Source of the DNA: Chitinophaga filiformis
Lineage (GTDB): Bacteria; Bacteroidota; Bacteroidia; Chitinophagales; Chitinophagaceae
DNA: 64,000 bases
Assembly (NCBI RefSeq): GCF_900102545.1
Contig: NZ_FNBN01000010.1
Location: forward strand, 186,001-250,000
Direction: 5' to 3'
Shown here piece by piece: positions 18,301 to 31,800 of the stretch; within the stretch, counting starts at the first letter, position 1; every line of letters starts with the position of its first letter. Position numbers and translations under genes: made by a program. Below the pieces are notes generated by a model. It ran no database searches. It worked only from the letters and a program-made list of their open reading frames with translations, and was not told where the DNA came from.

Positions 18301-19855
18301 CTACCAGGTCTCCTTTTTTCAATCCATATTTATGTTGTAAGGTATGCGCCGCAATATTTGCCTTTTCATTTAGCTCGCTGTATGTCAGTACACCTTTATC
18401 CCATCTTACTGCAGGCTGCGCAGGTACTTTAGTCACCATACTTTCAAACATGGTAACAAAGGTGGCGGGTTCCGGAACCATACTCAGGGTACCTTTCCCT
18501 ATTCGCAGTAATTCCGCCTTTTCTTTGTCCGTCAATATTTCCAATTGTCCGGTATGCACATCCGGCTCATGACTAATCTGTTCAAGGATAGTAGTGAAAT
18601 GAGCAGCCAGTTTTTTGATATATGGAGCGGGATAGGCAAAACTGTTATACCGGAATTTAAACATCAACGCTTTTCCCGGTACGATCACCAGGCTCAGATC
18701 ATAATTGGAATGCTCATAGATATTGATATTTTCCACCTGGAAGGAATGAGCATCTGTGGCCTGTTGCTGTAATACGATCCCTTCAATCTGTTCTTCAATG
18801 GGATAGTTTTCAAAAACGAGCAGATGATCTATCAGCTGGTTACCCATTGGGGTTAATGACTGAATATCTGCCAGCTGGCTAAAGTGATAGTTAATGCCTG
18901 CTACGCCATCACCATGCACCTGCGCTGCGATTGCCGCAAAGGTATCATTGCTGTCAAATTTTACCCGTACAGGTATCGCATTGATAAATAGGCCTATCAT
19001 GGTCTCAATTCCGGCAATGCCTGGAGGTCTGCCGGAAACGATCGTACCAAAGACGACATCCCCGGTATTATTATACCTGCCCAGCAATACACCCCAGGCA
19101 GTCTGTATCAACGCGTTCAATGTCACGCCTAATTTCCCGGTATATTGTACCAGGCGATCTGTTAGTTGCCTATCCAGTATTACGATCTCCTCCTGCTGTA
19201 AAAAACCTGGCTGTTTTCCCTGTTTCTTTAGCGGCGTGGCTGTTTCAAAACCTTCCAGATATTGATTCCAGTATTCCAGGGCCCGTTGACTGTTCTGCTC
19301 TTCCAACCATTGTATATACCGTCTGTATGGAGTGACCGGCGGCAGGTTATGTCTGCTCTTTCCCAGCAAACTATGATAAATAGCCAGCAATTCATGGATC
19401 AGGATACTCATACACCATCCATCCATCAGGATATGATGAAAGCTCCAGATCATCTCATATTGCTGGTCCTGCAGTCTTAACAAGGCTACCCTCATCAGCA
19501 CATCCTTCCTGAGATCAAATCCTCTGGCCTGGTCTAACTGCCTGAAATGACGAATATGGTCCAGCTGTTCTTCATGAGATAATGATCGGAGGTCTTCCTG
19601 GTTAAACTCGATCTGCCTTTCACGTAACACCAGCTGAACGGGCTTCTTGAGATCATCGTAGTTAAAAGCAGTACGCAGGATATCGTGCCGCCTGAATAGC
19701 TCATTAAAAGCTTCTTCTACCAGGGCCGGCTCCAGATAGCCTTCCAGGTTGTAGGAAAATTGTAACAGGTATACGCTGGCAGCCTCTTCGCGAAGGCTGT
19801 GGTATAAGATACCGTTTTGTAACGGTGACAATGGATATACATCAACGATGCTCAT
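15326..19855 (-). CDS. NRPS F: C (DCL), A (Phe), T, C
   Basis: A 1509-residue synthetase. The first C domain (about 1-430, HHILMDG) starts directly at MSIVDVYPLSPLQNGILYH. This is the DCL type expected after the epimerisation domain that ends protein E, and its first residues look like an acceptor COM docking segment. The A domain (about 455-955) has YTSGSTGKPNG and code DAWTIAAVCK, essentially the GrsA/TycA Phe code, so L-Phe is predicted. The T domain carries HMGGHSLK (about 970-1035). A second C domain (about 1050-1480, HHIIMDG) ends the protein with a short charged tail. That C domain has no A domain of its own; it must work with the A domain of NRPS G, with the methyltransferase gene lying between. 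The gene lies 26 nt after NRPS E. Confidence 0.95.
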   Translation of the reverse strand: MSIVDVYPLSPLQNGILYHSLREEAASVYLLQFSYNLEGYLEPALVEEAFNELFRRHDILRTAFNYDDLKKPVQLVLRERQIEFNQEDLRSLSHEEQLDHIRHFRQLDQARGFDLRKDVLMRVALLRLQDQQYEMIWSFHHILMDGWCMSILIHELLAIYHSLLGKSRHNLPPVTPYRRYIQWLEEQNSQRALEYWNQYLEGFETATPLKKQGKQPGFLQQEEIVILDRQLTDRLVQYTGKLGVTLNALIQTAWGVLLGRYNNTGDVVFGTIVSGRPPGIAGIETMIGLFINAIPVRVKFDSNDTFAAIAAQVHGDGVAGINYHFSQLADIQSLTPMGNQLIDHLLVFENYPIEEQIEGIVLQQQATDAHSFQVENINIYEHSNYDLSLVIVPGKALMFKFRYNSFAYPAPYIKKLAAHFTTILEQISHEPDVHTGQLEILTDKEKAELLRIGKGTLSMVPEPATFVTMFESMVTKVPAQPAVRWDKGVLTYSELNEKANIAAHTLQHKYGLKKGDLVALIIERSEWSVISILAILKAGGVYVPIDVGYPAQRIRDILAHTDVNLLITDSSALFTVMEYYHRSLVAIDIELNEWEAKTDNLPVVSAPQDLSYIIYTSGSTGKPNGVMITHEGQVNMFRSQMELFSPGPDDHILQFASLSFDASVWEITMALLSGATLELITKDKINNAVEFIRYINQQQVTIATLPPVYVKSIAIHEATTLRILITAGEEAYPEDVMKYAVQFRYFNAYGPSEYSVCISAYELAAGKKVSHIVPIGNALLNTSIYILDNHLRLVPEGMPGEICVSGKGISKGYLYNQELTDVRFVPSPFEDGEKLYRTGDYGRWNEDHQLEFLGRKDAQVKIRGHRVEVGEVINKLKALEILQDAVVITDKDHTTGTTVLKAYYVAPEPVSEFLIREELAAVLPDYMIPSFFTWIEKIPLNNNGKLDKKLLPETGQPTGQQETITDQDEKELAAIWSEILGVPVVSSQQHFFHMGGHSLKVIQLISRVQKQFSIYMDLKDVFEHPVLKQQIAFIRKMQQGGFENINVLPEQPYYPISHAQKRLWILQQLEKDSTAYNIPHAYRIASAVNRFALEKAFAYMVKRHEVLRTVIHKVENEPVQVVQAPGYFQPVTHFEDLSDSDQPLKTAKAIASREGSRVFDMEEGPLFYFKILQLGKEDHVLVLNFHHIIMDGWSMDIFVRELLDAYTAYCNGMETSHAPLRVQYKEYAAWQNKQLGGALLKEHRKFWMDVFKTGVPRLQLPLDHPRPAERSSEGKWMSFRLEEDASRAVDAWLKEKDITMFMGVRAIVQLLLYFYTGQTDIVTGSPVAGRNHIDLEHVLGFMVNILPVRVGGAAENTFDQLLADVKKAVLDSFRYQLYPFDQLVEDLAAPVPPGHSPVFDVMVTLQHSNDIPDGQGQELVLTELDAGYAVSKYDISFIFTKDAQGITVSIEYASTLFNESRIHLMQEYLKKIMLTLPEAGHETLLSLKQSIMGKAIREKARKDLFFDLN

Positions 19856-19881
19856 TAGGGAGAATATTTTTAAGATCTGAG

Positions 19882-22800
19882 TTAATGCAGGCCTTTGCTA
19901 AGAAGGTCCAGCTCATTCATAGACAAGCCTTTCAGGGTCATATCACTTGGAGTAGCTACCTGTTCCCTGTCTGCGCAATAGGCAACAATGTCCTTTAAAC
20001 CATCAGCTATCGCTATCTCCAGCTGGCGGATCGATTCATGCGTAAATAATCCGGAATGATAGGCGAGATTGAAAGACAAGCTGCCATCCTTAATGAAAGA
20101 AGATATGGAAAGGTGGAAGTCCCATTCCCTGTCATTACTGAAGTTTGGTCCTTCCTCACCTGTTATCTCAAACAGCTCAAGGGAGGCCACTTCATCAAAC
20201 TGGCCAAGGTAATTATAACTGATAGCAGGATAACCTCCCGGCAATGCTCCCGGCGTAAGATATCTGAGCACGCCATAACCGATTCCTTTCGCAGGCACAC
20301 TCCGCAGCGACTCTTTAGTATGAATGATCGCATTCCTGATATCATCCCCGATGGTGATCATCAACGGGTAAAGAGAAGTGAACCATCCTACTGTACGTCC
20401 TACATCAATACCGGGAACGATCTGTTCCCTGCCATGCCCTTCCATAGATAAAAGCAGGGGGGCCGTGCCGAACACCTTTTTCATGGCTAAGGCAAAACCT
20501 GCCATTATCAGGTCATTCGCTTCTGTCTGGAATGCAGCATTGGCCGCTCCGGTTAAAGCGGTGGTAGTATCTCTGTCCAGGATAAACCGATGCTGGTGAA
20601 GTTCATCCAACCGGTATTTCCTGCGCTCGCCATTAAACTGTGAAGCAATGTGCGACCAGTATGCCTTTTCCTGTAACAATGCGGAGTTATCAGCATATTG
20701 TAATAATGACGTTGCCCAGTGGAGGTAAGAATGGGTCTTAGGCGGCAATACAGGCTCCTCTCCTTCCTTCAGCTGAAGACATAAGGTATGAATATCTTCC
20801 AGCAGGATACGCCAGGATACGCCATCTACTATGAGGTGATGCATGACGATCAACAACCGGTCGCCGTCTGACATATGGAACAAAACAGGTTTCATCAGGG
20901 GGCCTGTTTCCAGGTTGAGCGATCGTTGATAATGCGCTGACCACATTGCCAGATCATCCTGCGGCGTTATACTGCCACTAAGATCATGCTCCTGCCAGAA
21001 CAGTGCGAGCTCGGGCCCCTGATTCTGCTGGATCCATTTACCGTTCTGCAACGTGAAGGTCATTCGTAATGCATCATGATGGACCTGCAATCTTCTTAGG
21101 ACCTCCTTCAAAATATCAGGAGCTACCTTCTCCTTAAAGCGTAGTGTGACAGACTGGTTAAAGTGATGCACCGGCCCGCCGTTCTCAAAGAACCAATGCT
21201 GAATATGGGTTAAAGGTAGTTCTCCGCTTACTGCCGACTGATCTGCCTGTTGTCTGTCTTTCTTCAAAGTAGTTGCCAATTGCGACAGCACAGGATATTG
21301 TAAAATATCGCGGGCGGTCGTGCCATATCCCATCCTGTGAAGACGGGCTGCTATCTGCATAGCCTTGATGGAATCGCCACCTACCTGATAAAAATTATCA
21401 TCAGCGCTGACAGGACTGGTCCTTCCCAATACCTTCTCCCATATTTCTGCGAGCAAAATTTCTTCTGTAGTGACAGGCAATGTGCGCGTATCAGCATGTG
21501 TTTTTTCCTGCACGGTTGGCAATCCCTTCTTATCTATCTTACCATTAGGTGTGAGCGGGAATTTATCCAGCCTGATCATGTTTGCAGGAACCATATATGC
21601 AGGCAAGGCATCCTGGAGATATTTAAACAACAGCTCATCTTTTACAACAGGAGATGCCACAAAATAACCAACCAGGTATTTATCCTCACCTGAGGTACCG
21701 GTAGTAACAAAGGCTTCTGTTACACCTGGGTATTGCCGGATCGTATTCAGGATCTCTCCTGTCTCAATACGGTGGCCCCTTATCTTCACCTGGTCATCTA
21801 CCCTTCCCAGGAATTCAAGGTTTCCGTCAGGCAACCAGCGCCCTACATCTCCTGTACGATATAAACGCCTGCCGTCGACAGTGATGAACTTTTTGGCGGT
21901 TAGTTCTTCACGACCCCAGTAACCTGTTCCCACACCATCACCTTCTACGCAAATCTCGCCGGTAACGCCGGCAGGTAATACGCGGTGATGCTGGTCCATG
22001 ATATATACACGGGTGTTGCCTATCGGCGCTCCGATAGGAACACGGGGTCTGTTTTCGTCTTCGGGCGACACTTTGTACATAGACACACATACAGAACACT
22101 CTGAAGGACCATAAGCATTCCAACAATCCATAGTGGCACTATAGGCAGTGAGATCCCTGACACGTGCTTCCTCACCTGCTGTGATCAGTACCCGTATCCC
22201 TTTCAGGGCCGTTTCCGGCAGCACAGAAAGATAGACCGGCGGTAAGGTCATGACCGTCACCTGCTGTGCTGAAATATAATCAGCAAAGCGACGGGGATCT
22301 TCGATCACTGCTTTGTCCGCCATTACCAGGGAGGCTCCGGAAAGGAGCGCCATCATACATTCCCATACAGAGGCATCAAAAGAAAGAGAGGCAAACTGCA
22401 ATATCCTGTCATCAGGTGATATTTTAAAATAATGCCGCTGACTGACCACCATGTTGACAGCACCCCGATGATGGATCATTACGCCATTAGGGACTCCGGT
22501 AGATCCCGATGTATATATGATATAAGCCAGATCATCGGCCTGTACATGGATACCGGTGGCAGGTTCATTCGACTGGATGAGCTCCTGCACAGATAACAGC
22601 TCGCATGCAGGTAATTCTTCTTTCAGATCGCTTAAGAGGTATTGCATCCCTGTGTCAGAGATAATACTCATCTTCCGTTGGAGTGGATATGCAGGATCAA
22701 TAGGTACATACACCGCCCCTGCTTTCAGGATGCCCAAAATAGCAATCGGCATGTATATTGACCTGTCAGTCATCACACCCACCGGCATTCCTTTGCTAAC

Positions 22801-25800
22801 CTGCTTATGTTGCAGCAGATAAGCAGCAACTTTACTGGCAGCATCATTCAGCTGATTATAGGTAAGCCGGGCGGTTTCACTGATAACAGCAACAGCATCC
22901 GGATAAGCAGTTACCATCTGCCGGAACTCCTCTAAAATCGTTGATTCTCTATTATAGGGCAAATGAACATATAGCGATGCCTGTTCTTTTAGCGTAAGCC
23001 CTAACAACCTACTGAGCGGCTGTTCGGGATCTGCCGCGATCGCTCCCAGTAATGAGGAAAAATGCCTGGAAAGCTGTTCTACCAGTGCGCTGTCATAATA
23101 CTGCTGATTATATCCGAACTGCACCGAAATGGTTTCTCCCGGTGTGATGATCAGATAAAAATTATAATGGCTACGTTCTTCGTATTCCAGATTGTCTATA
23201 GTAAACTGCCATACTCCTTTATCGCGCTCGTTGATAGTGGCTACCTGCTCATCTACCTTTTCCGCCAGCGGATAATTTTCAAAGACCATGATATGATCCA
23301 GTAATTGTGTACCTGCATCTGATACCCGCTGGATATCTGCAAGCTGGCAGTAATGATAGGGGGCGTTGGCTACCTGTTGTACCTGCATTTGATACAGCAG
23401 GTCTGAAAATGTCTGATCATCTTCAAAACGAACCCTTACAGGGATCGTGTTTACAAAAAGGCCGACCATCGATTCAATACCCGGTATCACCTCCGGTCTT
23501 CCGGAAACAACGGCGCCGAACACCACATCTTCACGGTTATTATAAAGACCTAACAACAACCCCCATACTGATTGCAGCAGTACGTTCTGTGTAACACCTT
23601 TTCCGGCAGCAATTGTATGCAGCGTCTTTGTCAGCTGCTCAGGAATATGCAAGCTTACCTTACCTTCTTCATACTGTGTAGTTAATACCTGCTTCCAGGC
23701 AGGCAGTGTAGCCAGTTCAGTATATCCTGACAGGTATTTGCGCCAATGCGCCAGCGAAGCCGCCTTATCCTGTTTTTCCAGATACAGGATATAATCCCTG
23801 TAAGGAGTTACTGCATTGAGGTCAGGTGTTACCCCCTGTAAAAGAGCATTATAATGCTCAAAGAATTCATTGATGAGAATAGCTGAACACCAACCATCCA
23901 TCAGGATATGATGATAACTCCATACAATATCAAACTCACTGTCAGATAATTTGAACACCGTCATCCGCATCAAAACATCTTTATCCAGCCTGAAGCCCCG
24001 CGATTTATCGGATGCCCTGTATGCATCCACATATGATCGCTGCGCAGCCGGCTCACTGTCTGACAGATCAATAAATTTAAAGAAAGGCTTCCTGTTTTTC
24101 AGCACGATCTGAAGCGGCGTATCCGTAAGGTTTTCTGAGAATGCCGTCCGCAGTATATCATGTCGCACAAATAGCCCCTGTAAGCTTTTCTCCACAAACT
24201 TTTCCTGCAACTGCCCCTTTAAAGAATAATATACCTGACGGTAATAGGCATCTTCTGTCTGCACGCCTGCCAGGAATAGCATACCTGCCTGCAGCGGCGA
24301 CAATGGATATATATCTTCAATATCCATTTCTTTTGTCAGTTTCTCCAGCAACGCTTCCGGTATATCTTTAAAGGTCAGGTCGCAGGGCGTCAATATCCGT
24401 TTTTGCTGTTGCAGACAGTTGCTGATCACTTCCAGCAGAGATGTTTTGTAAGCCTGGATAAGGGTATCTATTGTAGCAGCATCATATTCCTTTACATTAT
24501 ACTCTATGGAAAGTTGCAACTTTTTATTGATGACAATGCCACCAACATCAAGGGAATAAAATGCGTTCCAGCTTTCATCCGTATTACGCCCATGATCTTC
24601 TTCGGCCAGCGCCAATCCGGGCTTAAACTCTCCCAGGTAGTTAAAACTGATGACAGGTTGCTGTTGCGTATGTAATGCCTGTTGTGTAGCCTCGTCTCCC
24701 AGGTATTTCAATATTCCGTACCTGATCCCTTTCTGTGGCACACGATGCAGGGATTCCTTTACATGTATGATCTTCCTGGAAAGTGTATCTGCCCGTGAAA
24801 TATCCAGTAGCACCGGGTACACATTGGTGAACCATCCGATGGTACGGGTGATATCTACCTCTTCGCCGAATATCTCTTCTCTGCCATGACCTTCCAGCGC
24901 AACAAGGCATTTGCGGATATTGAATGTTTTCTCCAGTGCGCAGCTCAGCGCCGTCAACAGGATATCATTCACCTCAGTACCAAATGCATTGGGTACCTTC
25001 TCTAATAACTGTACCGTTGTAGCTTCATCCAGCTCAAAAGTATCCGCCCCTCTATCTGCCAATGTATTAGACACAATCTCATGATCCCTGGGCAAAGAAG
25101 GCAATGGCTGTTCAGTCAGCGATAGCCAGTATTTCAACTCCTGCCTGCAATCATCTGTTTGTGCATAGGCATGTAACTTTTCTGCCCATAATTTATAAGC
25201 ATCTGTCTTTAATGGCAAGGCAAGGGATTGTCCTTTTTCATATTGCTCATATAAAGACTGAATATCTTCACTCAATATTCTCCAGGATATACCATCCATC
25301 ACCAGGTGATGTACAATGATCAACAACCTGTCGCCATCCGGCAGTTGGAACAGCACCACCTTCATCAGCGGGCCATGTTCCAGGTCAATAGATGCCTGCA
25401 ACTGATCGGCGATAAGGGCCATATCCTGCAATGGTTCAGCGGCTGTAAGAAGATCAATCCTGGTAATATCCGGTAGCAGCTCAGGGCCTTTATTCTCCGC
25501 AATCCAATGACCGGCAACATTCTGTCTGAACGTGATGCGAAGTGCATCATGATGTGTCTGAATAATAGCAAAGACATCACGCAACCCTTGTTCTGACCAC
25601 CGGTGCCCGGCTTTGAAGAGGACACTCTGATTGTAATGCTGCATTTGCAAATAACCAGACGCCAGGAAGCGCTGCTGAATAGGCGTCAATGGCATCACAC
25701 CCTGTACAGGCAATTGCGAAGCTGTTCTGGCAATCTCCTTTACATACCTCGCCAGATCGATCAGCACAGGATTTTCAAAGATCTCTTTTACACCTATCCT

Positions 25801-28800
25801 GAATCCGGCGCGGCTCATCCTGGAAGCCACCTGGATCGCTTTGATAGAGTCGCCGCCCACTGAAAAGAAATTAGCAAGCGTGCTGACCTCCGCATGTCCC
25901 AATACCTCTTTCCATACTTCCACCAGCTTTTCTTCTATCAGTGTTCTGGCCGCCTGCATGACAATCTTCTTTGCACCTCCCGGCAACGGCAACAACCGTC
26001 TGTCTATCTTTCCGTTTGCTGTTAACGGGAACTCCTCCACCTGTATAAAAGTGGCCGGTATCATATAGTCCGGCAATGTGTCCTTCAGATAGTCCCTCAG
26101 GATATCCTCCGTAAGGGGAATACTCTCCTGATAATAAGCCACCAGGGAATATTGCTCTTCCTGTTTCAAAGCAATCACCAGCGCATTCCGGATAGCTTCA
26201 TGTCTTAGTAGTACCGCCTCTATATCGTCTGTTTCCACACGGTATCCACGAATCTTCACCTGGTTATCCCGGCGGCCTACAAACACGACTTCACCACCTT
26301 CTGTATAATATCCCAGGTCGCCGGTCCGGTATAAACGTTCTCCTTCTCCCCATGGAGCCCTTACAAATTTCTGCTGTGTCAATGCTTCCTGATGCAGGTA
26401 ACCGATGGCTAAACCAGTTCCCGCTACGCAGATCTCTCCTGTGATCCCCACCGGCAGGTGTTGCAACCCCGAATCGAGTATAAATACCTTGTTATCCGCT
26501 ATCGGCCGGCCTAAGACAGGACGCTCTTTATCGTACACACCGGCCAGCGTACCAATGGTTGTTTCAGTAGGCCCATAATGGTTCACCACCTTACATTGAG
26601 GGAATGCCTGCAATAAGGTATGAATATCATCCGGACGGATACTTTCACCGCCGGTAATAATGAGCCGTAAACTCATCCGGGGAGCCTCTTCGCCAAATGC
26701 AGGATCATTCACCAGTACATCGAGATGCGAAGGCGTCAGTTTGAGGAAAGTGACATTTTCATCTATGAGCAATTGCACAAATTCTTCCCGGTCAAAATAG
26801 TCACCTCCTTTACCTATTACCAAAGAGGCCCCAGTTGTGAGCGCGCCCCACAAACTGGTATAGCCAAGGTCAAAGGCAATAGAAGACAGCATCAGCGTAC
26901 TGTCGCCCAAACCTGTATCAAATATCGTTTTAAACCAGCTCACATAGGCCGCAAGGGCACGATAAGGGATGGTGACTCCCTTAGGCTTGCCTGTAGAACC
27001 GGATGTATAAATTACATAAACAGGATCTTCCGGAGTTTGCATGAGGACAAGGTTATCCTTCTCCTGCGGCAGATCACCCCATTGAATATCGGTAATGAAA
27101 AGCTGACCACTGTAATAATCCAGGCTGAACATATAGTTCGATTCCGTAATCAGCAATACGGGCGACGCATCTTCGAGGATAAGTGCTTTCCTTCTATCGG
27201 GGAAAGACACTTCTATAGGCAGCCATGCAGCACCGGCTTTCATAATCGCCAATAAGCTGATGATCATTTTTTCAGAACGCTCCATCATTACGCCCACCAG
27301 ATCACCAGGTTTAATCTGCAGTTGCTGGCGCATGTAATGCGCTAGCTGATTCGCCTGTTCATTCAATGATTGATAAGAGAGACGCGTTCCTTTATAAATA
27401 ACCGCTGCCTCATCCGGATGCAGTTTTGCCTGCTCTTCTATCATTTCATGCACCAGCAAACCAACATTGGTAACAGGTACCGGAGGAACAGAAAATCTCA
27501 TGATCCTTTCCAGTTCCTGCGCCGTCAGATATGGTACAAAGCGTAATGGCTGATCAGGCATTTTTACCACCGCCTGCAACAACTGCTCAAAATGCGCTGT
27601 CATCCTCCGCATCCTGTGTTCACTAAACAGGTCTGTGTTGTAAAGGACCGTCATTTCTATGCCTCCATCATGCGATGCAAAGAAGAAGGTAAGATCAAAC
27701 TTTGCCAGCTTGGTTTTCTTGCTATAGTCATTCACCCGGATGTCTTCCAGCAACGCCACAGCATCTTCGCCTGTATCCGTATCCTGCATGGTGATCGCAA
27801 TATCAAAAAGCGGATTCCGGCTCAGGTCCCTTTCCAGCTTCAGATCATCCACGATCATATCGAAGGGATAAACCTGGTGGGCAAATCCATCCAAAGTAGT
27901 GCCCTTCACTGTATTCAACAGCGCAATAAAACTATCATCCCCATTAAACCTATTGCGCAATGGCAGCATGTTGACAAAGAACCCTATCTGGTCTTCCAGC
28001 TCAGGGTGATCCCTATCCGACACCGATGCCCCCGTCACTATATCTTCCTGTCCGGTATATTTATACAGCAAAGCATTCACTGCGCTGATCATCAACATAA
28101 ACATCGTAGCATCAGCCTTTCTTCCCAATTGCTCCAGTCCCAGTTTGAGTTCCCTGCTTAGCCGGCTGTTTACCGTTGCCCCATTGTATGTTTTTCGTGA
28201 AGGTCTTACCGCGTCTGTCTGAAGTTCCAACACAGGAACGCCGTCTGCAAACCGGGACATCCAGTAATCCTTATGAGCATGATATGGCTCCCCGGATAAT
28301 GCAGCCAGCTGCCATGCACTATAATCTTTATAATGTATTCTCAACGGCGCCAGATCCGGTTCCTTACCGGCAAGATAAGCCCTGTAAACAGTCAGTACTT
28401 CCCGTATAATAATATCAAGGGACCATCCATCAGAAATAATATGATGCATGGTAAAGATGAAAATATACCGCTGATCTTCCATCTGAATCAGCCGTGCATA
28501 CATTAAAGGCGCTGTGTCAAGCCGGAAAGGGCGCCAGGCCTCCTGATCTACCAGCTTTGACGCCACGGCCTCTTTATCGGCCACCGTACGCAGGTCTGTC
28601 AGCTCCACCCTGAAAGGGAAATTGGCAACGGGATGTACAACCTGCTTGGGTACACCATCAACGGTAATAAAAGTTGTCCGTAATATTTCGTGCCGTTGAA
28701 TAAGATAGCGGAACGCCTTGTCGAACAATGTATCGTCAATATCACCTATCAGTTCAAAAGATTCAGGAATATTATACGCACCAGTGGTATGGATCTGCTC

Positions 28801-31800
28801 TGACAGCCAGATCCTGCGCTGCGCATGAGATACATCATAATATTCCTGTACAGGAACGGGATGTATGGAAGTATATGCATGAATATGCTGGTCTTTTAAT
28901 AATGCCGCCTGCTTTTGAATAGTCGCATTGATAAATATATCCTTTAGGTCCAGGCGACAACCCATTTCTTTATAAATAGCAGAAATCAACCTGACCGCTT
29001 TTAATGAATGACCACCGATATCAAAGAAGTTGGCAGTCACAGATATACGGTCAAGGCGCAATATTTCCCGCCATAATTTCAACAATTGTTTTTCTCTCTC
29101 ATTCGACGGTGCGACCAGTTGTTCCTCTGCCAGGTATTGCTGATCATGGATGGTTTGCCTTAATTGCTTACGGTCTACTTTACCATTGTCGGTCAATGGC
29201 ATTTCATTCAGCACAAGAAACCGGGAAGGTACCATGAAGGCGGGTACCTGTTGTTCGAGCCATGATTTGATGGTAGTGGTATCAGGATTTTCTGCTTCCG
29301 GTGCAGCCACTATAAAAGCAACCAGGTCCGTGTTCTGTTGCTCATCGATTATATCCAGCACGATCACCTGTTTTATGGCCGGATGCCGGAGCAACAGCAC
29401 TTCCACTTCTCCCAGCTCTACTCTCTGGCCCCTGATCTTCACCTGGTGGTCTTTCCTGCCAATGAATTCAAGATTGCCGTCAGGCAGCCAATATCCCAGA
29501 TCTCCTGTACAATACATCATTTGACCGACGGATGTAAAAGGATCTTTATGAAATACCGCCGCTGTCTTTTGCGGTTCATTGAGATAACCACCGCCGACAG
29601 CGATACCTGCCACACAGATCTCTCCTATCTGTCCTACAGGACATAACCTGTGATATTTATCGAGTATATAGATACGGCAATTATCTACCGGCCTACCAAT
29701 GCTGATCTTATCATCAAAGGTGGCTGCACTGACCACATTCATTGTTACATCATCCGAAGCTTCTGCAGGTCCATAAGCGTTGGCTACTTTCACGCGGGGA
29801 TAATACCTGAACCATTCCTTTACCAGTAAAGGGCGGATGGCTTCTCCACATAAGATCAGGTATTTCAGGGCAGGGAAAAAGTTCTCATCAGGATATTGCG
29901 CCAGCTCCTGGAGGATAGCTGTCAGGTAAGACGGCACCCATTGTAGTACTGTCACCTGGTCCTTTTGCATTTCTCTCAGTAAGGCAGCAGGGTTATGGAT
30001 CAATGACTGTGGATAGATCACTGTCTTCGCGCCGGTGAGTACACCTGTAATTAACTGCCATACGGAAATATCAAAACTTACCGGTGCTGTTTGTGCCACT
30101 ACACTATTTTCATCTATTTCAAACCGGCGGATCATAATCTGACAATGGTTGACCATACCAATGTGCAGATTCAGTGCACCTTTGGGTTTTCCGGTAGAAC
30201 CAGAGGTATAAATAATAAAACTGGTATCGTCCGGCAGGAGCTTTACCGCTGGCTTTATAGCAGGATGATGGCTATATTCATCCGTTCCGGCAAGCCTTAG
30301 GTTGCCAACTGAAGACGATGTAGCCCGATCCAGCAATAATATGGTTTGCAGTTCAGTAGCTGCAGCCACACTTTCCCAGAAAGCGGGCCATTCGCTGATA
30401 TTAGCTGAGCGGGTGATCAGTATACCTGCCCGGGTATCTGTCAACAGGTCAATCATGCGTTTTAAAGGATAAGCAGGATCGAGTAACATAAATGCACCAC
30501 CTGCTTTGAAAATGGCTATTATGCTTACCAGTGTATCGATAGAACGCTCAAATAATAATGGAACGAAATCGCCCTTCTTTAACCCCTGCGCCAGCAGCCA
30601 TTGGGCCAGCTGGTCAGACAAGGCATCGAGCTGGCTGTATGTCAGCGTTTCTGTTCCACACTGTATCGCGATATGATGTGGTGTTTGCTTTACCTGTTCT
30701 TCAAAGTATTCAACATAGCTTTTATCGGGGACAGGTGCATGTTGACCAGAGCCATTAAATCCATAGATCAATTGTTCCTTTTCCTCAGCTGTTAAATGCT
30801 CCAGGGCATATAAAGGAGATGCCGGCTGGCTGACAATAGCGGCTAACAATTGATGATAATGGCTGAACATGTTTGTAATGCGCCAATCATCAAAGATATC
30901 TGTGTTATAAATGATGCTGACATCAAAAATTGCCCCTTTCCTTACCACGTCGATAGATAGATCAAACTGCGCGGTATCCGTATTACCAGGAATAGCATGA
31001 ATGTCCATAGTATCAGTATCAGACATCCCCGCATCAATACTGGTAGCATCGGCAGGCACGGTTATCATGACATCAAACAAGGGAGAACGGCTCAGGTCTC
31101 TTTTTAGGGAGAGGTCATCTACCAATCGGTCAAATGGATACTCCTGGTATGTGCTGGCATCGAGGATTGTTTCTTTTACCTGGTGCAGCAGGGCTGAGAA
31201 AGGCGCTTCAGCACTAATCTTTGTACGTAAGGCCAGGGTGTTCATATAAAGCCCTATCTGTCCATTCATATCTTCACTGGTGCGATTAGCAACTGGTGTA
31301 CCAATGACGATATCTTCCTGCCCGGTATACTTAAAGAATAAAGCTTTAAAAGAGGCAACAAAGAACATGAACCAGGATACCCGTTCCTGCCTTGTCAGTT
31401 CCTGTAATTTAGCCGAGAGAGAGGCATCCAGTGAGAACCATTGTTGCCGGCCACTGGCTGTCATAATAGGTGGCCGTGGCCTGTCTGCCGGCAGATCCAG
31501 CACAGGTGCTCCTCCGGAGAAACGGTTATTCCAGTAAGCACCTGCAGCACTCAATTTCCCCGCACTCAACAGCTGTTGTTGCCAGATTGTAAAATCCCTG
31601 TACTGAATGGTCAATGGAGGAAGTGTATGCTGTGTACCATTTACATGGTTATTATAATAGAAAAGCAGTTCCTTCAATAAAGTTTCAATAGACCATCCAT
31701 CAGAAATGATATGGTGCATATTGAGCAGGAAATAAAATTGCTGCTCTCCGGTCTTCACCAACTTACTTGTCAGTAATGGCCCCTGCTCCAGCGGAAAGAC

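Noticed and set aside
27592-28161. Plus-strand open frame of 189 codons inside NRPS E (and similar ones, e.g. 35923-36564, 5052-5576, 26725-27255)
   Set aside because: They lie wholly antisense to strongly conserved NRPS or hydroxylase codons, show no recognisable domain, and read as shadows of the real genes.
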